Below are positions 61,181 through 64,000 of a stretch of 64,000 nucleotides of DNA, piece after piece (within the stretch, counting starts at the first letter, position 1; each line of letters starts with the position of its first letter). The position numbers and the translations under genes were made by a program. The notes beneath the pieces were generated by a model. The model was not told where the DNA came from, did no database searches, and worked only from the letters and a program-made list of their open reading frames with translations. The stretch is from a bacterium (GTDB taxonomy: Bacteria > Desulfobacterota > Binatia > DP-6). The stretch lies in NCBI GenBank assembly GCA_026129405.1, contig JAHCID010000002.1:827422-891421 (forward strand), given 5' to 3'.

Positions 61181-62089
61181 TCAACCCGTGGCATAGAACT
61201 TCTCGGGAATGCACGCCGTGTTCGTCTTGAACATGCCGTAGATCGCGTGGAGCAGCTTGCGCATCACCGCCACGTAGGCCTGGAGGGGCGTCTTTCCGCG
61301 AGCGACGAGGTGCTCGAAGAAGGCCTTCACGCGGGGCTCGTGCTGAGTCGCGACGAGTGCGGGCATGAACAGCGCCCGAGGAATGTGGGCGTTCCTGACC
61401 TTCGAGATGTGCACCGGCTTGTTCACCGACGTCCCGGACTGCGACGGGCGAGGATCGAGGCCAGCGTAGGCAACCCACTGCCGGACCGTCATGTCCGCCG
61501 GTAACGCCAGGAGTTCCGGCAGAAGCTGCACGGCGCTCGCGGTCGCGATGCCCCGCACGGATGTGAGCCGATCGAACGCACGTTGCAGCGTCGCGTCACT
61601 ACGGATCACGGCGACCGCCTCCGCCGTCAGCAGGTCGATTCGCCGACCCAGGTATCGAATGTGCACCGCCACGTCGTTTCGCACGACGGCTGGATGCTGG
61701 GTCGGCGCCTGGAGTGCCTGCCAGCGATTTGTTTCCCGCGTCCGCTCGACGACGAGCGTGGCAATCCGCCGCGATGGCGCGTAAGACCAATACCGACGCC
61801 GCCGGGGGACCCCATGCTACAAACGGCATGCGTGCGACGTACTCGCACAGGGCTACCGCCGCAGTGACGTCGGTCTTCGCGCGCTGCATGAGCGCCCCAG
61901 CGAACTGCTTCACTGCCCGGGGGTTCGCACCATCACCTCAATGCCGTGGGCACGCTGAAGGGCCAGGGCCACGTCGAGGCTGTAGGTGCCGGTAGCCTCG
62001 AGAGCGACCCGTGCGGTCCTGCCGCCCTTGGTTAGCCGTCGTATCAGCTTCCGATGCCCCACTGCGTCGTTGTCGAAGCGAACAGCTTC
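61181..62089 (-). mobile_element. IS110-family transposase remnant (two frameshifts, 5' truncated)
   Basis: Three frames on the minus strand together give an IS110/IS1111 transposase. Frame one (from 62089) reads VRFDNDAVGHRKLIRRL and ALEATGTYSLDVALAL; frame two reads VKQFAGALMQRAKTDVTAAV; frame three runs from about 61770 through VVRNDVAVHIRYLGRRIDLL and the conserved GIATASAVQLLPELL and WVAYAGLDPRPSQSGTS to a stop at 61181. Shifts lie near 61925 and 61770. The N-terminal part with the first DEDD Asp is missing, cut where the next IS element begins. Confidence 0.85.
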
Positions 62090-62174
62090 AACGGGCGAGC
62101 CGTTACAGCGGGCGTGAGGTCGTCCCCCTCCTGGACTGGACAGGGCATAGTGCCCGGGTCCAGAGGGAGCGACG

Positions 62175-62483
62175 ATGGAGAAAGACTTTCAGCGATGGAC
62201 GGCTCGGCGCAAGGTCGAGGTGCTCCTGCAGCTGATCAAGGGCGAGGCGAAGCTCGTGGACGTGTGCCGCGAGCCCGACCTCAAGCAGTCCGAGGTCGAG
62301 GGCTGGATGGACACGTTCCTCAAGTCCGGGGAGCGCGGGCTGAAGGCGCGCTCGGAGGACGAGCAGGCCACGCATGACCGCGAGGTCCGCGAGTTGCGCG
62401 CGAAGGTGGGCGCACTCGTCTTGGAGCTCGACGCCCGAAAAAAGCTCGATGCCCTCACCGGGAAACCCGAGAAACCCTTCTGA
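62175..62483 (+). CDS. IS3-family OrfA
   Basis: A 102-residue protein with a helix-turn-helix region (LLQLIKGEAKLVDVCREPDL, then KQSEVEGWMDTFLKSG) and a leucine-zipper-like C-terminal helix (VRELRAKVGALVLELDARKK), as in IS3-type OrfA proteins that bind the element ends and oligomerise with OrfB. It ends three bases before orfB. GAGCGAC is a weak ribosome site. Confidence 0.75.
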   Translation: MEKDFQRWTARRKVEVLLQLIKGEAKLVDVCREPDLKQSEVEGWMDTFLKSGERGLKARSEDEQATHDREVRELRAKVGALVLELDARKKLDALTGKPEKPF

Positions 62484-62485
62484 CG

Positions 62486-63345
62486 GTGCAGGGCCAGATG
62501 CGCGAAGAAGGAAAGACGGTGTCGATCGTGCAGCTCTGCCGGTGGTTCGGCGTGGCGCGGTCGACCTTCTACTACCGGCGGCCGGTGGCGCCCGCCGCCC
62601 GCGTCCCCATCGTAGAGACGGCGCTCGAAAGCGCCCTCCGCGCGATCATCGACGCTGAGCCAGCGGTCGGCCTGCGGATGATCACCGCCCGTATCCGGCG
62701 CGCCGCGGCGACCCGGGTGAACCGGAAGAAGATCCACCGCATCATCAAACTGAACCAGTGGCAGTGTCAGCGCCGGCCCCAGGGGCATCGCCCCCGGGCC
62801 CAGGGATGGGTCTCGCGGGCCACCCGCCCGAATGAGCGCTGGGCGATCGACACGACGCATCTCTTCTGTGGGCGGGACGGCTGGTGCCACCTCACGGCGA
62901 TCATCGACTGCTACGATCGGACGATCGTCGGCTGGCGTTTGTCGCGGTCAGGAATCGCGGGGGTTGCCGCGGCGGCACTTGAGGAGGCCCTCCGCAGCCG
63001 GCGCATTGATCGGACGAGCCCCGCCCTGGTGTTACGCAGCGACAATGGCCTCGTGTTCGGCGCGAAGGCGTTCGTCCGCGTCGCGCGGCGCTACGGCCTG
63101 ACCCAAGAGTACCTCACCCCATACAACGCCGCAGCAGAACGGCATGATCGAGCGCTTCTTCCTGACGTTGAAGCAGGAATGCGTGTGGCTCCAGCGCTTC
63201 GAGAGCCGGGACCACGCCTTCCAGGTCGTGGCGGAGTGGCTTGATCGCTACGACGCCGTCCGTCCGCACTCGGCCCTCGGCTATCTCACGCCGAAGGCAT
63301 ATCGGGAGCAATTAGCACCTGAGCTGTACGGAAACGAGGGGGACA
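62486..63345 (+). pseudogene. IS3-family OrfB transposase, frameshifted
   Basis: The first frame gives the helical N-terminus (LCRWFGVARSTFYYRRPV), the rve core with the first Asp in RWAIDTTHLF and the second in VLRSDNGLVF. At about 63124 an extra A breaks the frame (TACA then ACGCCGCAGCAG). The following frame has QQNGMIERFFLTLKQECVW with the third acidic residue, then RPHSALGYLTPKAYREQL. All three catalytic residues exist but in two frames. The second frame reads on into the neighbouring element to 63458. Confidence 0.75.
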
Positions 63346-63885
63346 CCACAGCGGCCCTCACGGCGCGGATTCGGGCCATCCACGCGGCCTCGGGCGGCCA
63401 GGACGGCGTGCCGCGCGTGGTCGCGGAGCTGCGGGCGCACGACGGGGACGTCGCGTAAGCGCGTCGCGCGGTTGATGAAGGCCGCGGGCCTGCGCGGGCG
63501 CCGGCCGCCGCGGTGGGTGCGGACGACCACGCCCGAGCCGACGTCGCCGATCCCGGATCGCATGCACGGCCAGTTCGCGGCGCCGGCGCCCGACGTGCTG
63601 TGGGTCGGCGACATCACGTACGTCCGCACGTGGGAGGGCTGGCTGTACCTGGCGACGGTGCTCGACGTCTTCTCGCGCCGTGTACTGGGCTTCGCGCTCG
63701 CCGACCCCATGCGGGCCGAGCTCGTCGGCGAGGCCCTGGAGATGGCCGTCGCCACGCGCGGTGGCCACGTCGCCGGCGTGATCTTTCACTCGGATCGTGG
63801 CTGTCAATACACATCAGCAGAGTACCGCACGCTCTGCGACCGGCACGGGGTGTCGCAATCGATGGGGAAGACCGGCGTGTGCTGG
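63346..63885 (+). mobile_element. Second IS3-family OrfB fragment, truncated at both ends
   Basis: Sequence from RIRAIHAASGGQDGVPRVVA continues, after a one-base shift near 63449, as RKRVARLMKAAGLRGRRPPR, then DITYVRTWEGWLYLATVLD (first Asp region), FHSDRGCQYTS (second Asp) and SMGKTGVCWD. The reading stops matching exactly at CWD, before the Glu. The left end was cut by the IS3 element before it and the right end by unknown DNA. It belongs to a different IS3 group from the element at 62122. Confidence 0.75.
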
Positions 63886-64000
63886 GACTGTGATGATGAT
63901 GTCCCTGTCGCCGTCGGCCCGGGTCTGACCCCTGTTATGACCGACTTCGTGTCCTGGCGTTGATCTGTCGACCCGGTCGGACGGCACCCATCCAGGCGAC
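63886..64000. other. Unidentified sequence after IS3 truncation point
   Basis: The last 115 bases begin abruptly after the CWD codons. No reading frame or repeat here is recognised. It could be the end of a further insertion element, since such sharp breaks within orfB are usual IS junctions. Confidence 0.3.

Larger units (their letters stand above)
62122..63345 (+). mobile_element. IS3-family element, nearly complete
   Basis: About 1.22 kb containing orfA and orfB. Matching 9-base ends GTCCCCCTC (62123-62131) and its complement GAGGGGGAC (63336-63344) are likely terminal inverted repeats; the right end also shows the TG of IS3 tips. It abuts the IS110 remnant on the left and enters the orfB of another IS3 element on the right. 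So it inserted into older IS DNA. One frameshift in orfB makes it inactive as read. Confidence 0.75.

Noticed and set aside
1..64000. CRISPR array, rRNA or prophage structural genes
   Set aside because: No spaced direct repeats, rRNA-like sequence, or capsid, tail or terminase-like proteins were seen on either strand.

Overview
The window is 64 kb of very GC-rich bacterial chromosome. GC is clearly lower in two blocks, about 13.6-17.9 kb and 57.6-61.2 kb. Gene content points to a soil or groundwater Gram-negative of the old Deltaproteobacteria type, most like Candidatus Binatota (Desulfobacterota_B) or Myxococcota. The pointers are an Mla-type lipid transport operon, a DUF1800/DUF1501 pair, many signal-peptide proteins with Cys-rich helical or beta C-terminal domains, a PHM-like copper monooxygenase and CHRD and MauG-like proteins. 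This placement is inference; there is no rRNA in the window.

Layout. 0-12.4 kb holds ordinary single genes: a thioredoxin cut by the window edge, an SDR, a PHM-like secreted protein, a SemiSWEET transporter, a GFA protein, a molybdopterin oxidoreductase divergent from an HxlR regulator with a perfect palindrome between them, a LysR regulator, a secreted lipase-like hydrolase and an MMPL exporter. 12.5-17.9 kb is an accessory scar: truncated frc and oxc remnants (oxalate catabolism), an IS3 fragment, a broken HEPN-like gene, an arsR-arsC/arsI cluster, a SEC-C protein, and a small low-GC insert bounded by tRNA-Leu(CAA) and a copy of its 3' end.

18-45 kb is mostly core. It contains a response regulator, a four-gene Mla operon with overlapping stops and starts, HEAT, J-domain and DUF309 proteins, a double-hotdog thioesterase with an SDR, a PadR regulator, a secreted protein-DUF1800-DUF1501 operon, a ppx-CHAD-sixA polyphosphate/phosphohistidine cluster, an HSL-type hydrolase, recQ, a GNAT acetyltransferase, a GT39-type glycosyltransferase and a PhyH dioxygenase.

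45-57.6 kb is a long minus-strand run with many coupled starts. Its core is a unit of three secreted proteins: a small His/Cys protein, a beta-domain protein with a Cys-helical tail, and a beta-domain protein with a second beta domain. The unit occurs twice in tandem and is followed by a third beta/Cys-helical paralogue, a di-haem MauG-like protein, a CHRD protein and a signal-peptide glutaminase. All five paralogues carry an H-x-H (HxH or HHH) motif at the same place. This is the best candidate here for an undescribed system, possibly periplasmic metal handling. Intergenic hairpins sit inside it, and one paralogue has an in-frame stop.

57.6-64 kb is low-GC accessory DNA. It carries a lexA-like scrap, a secreted LAS-type metallopeptidase with an unknown secreted partner and a broken Lgt-like gene, then nested IS110 and IS3 remnants.

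Single-base frameshifts recur (frc, 14.3 kb, 16.96 kb, 32.25 kb, sixA, 57.24 kb, several IS genes). Some are probably real decay. Those in otherwise intact core genes could be assembly errors and should be settled with reads.
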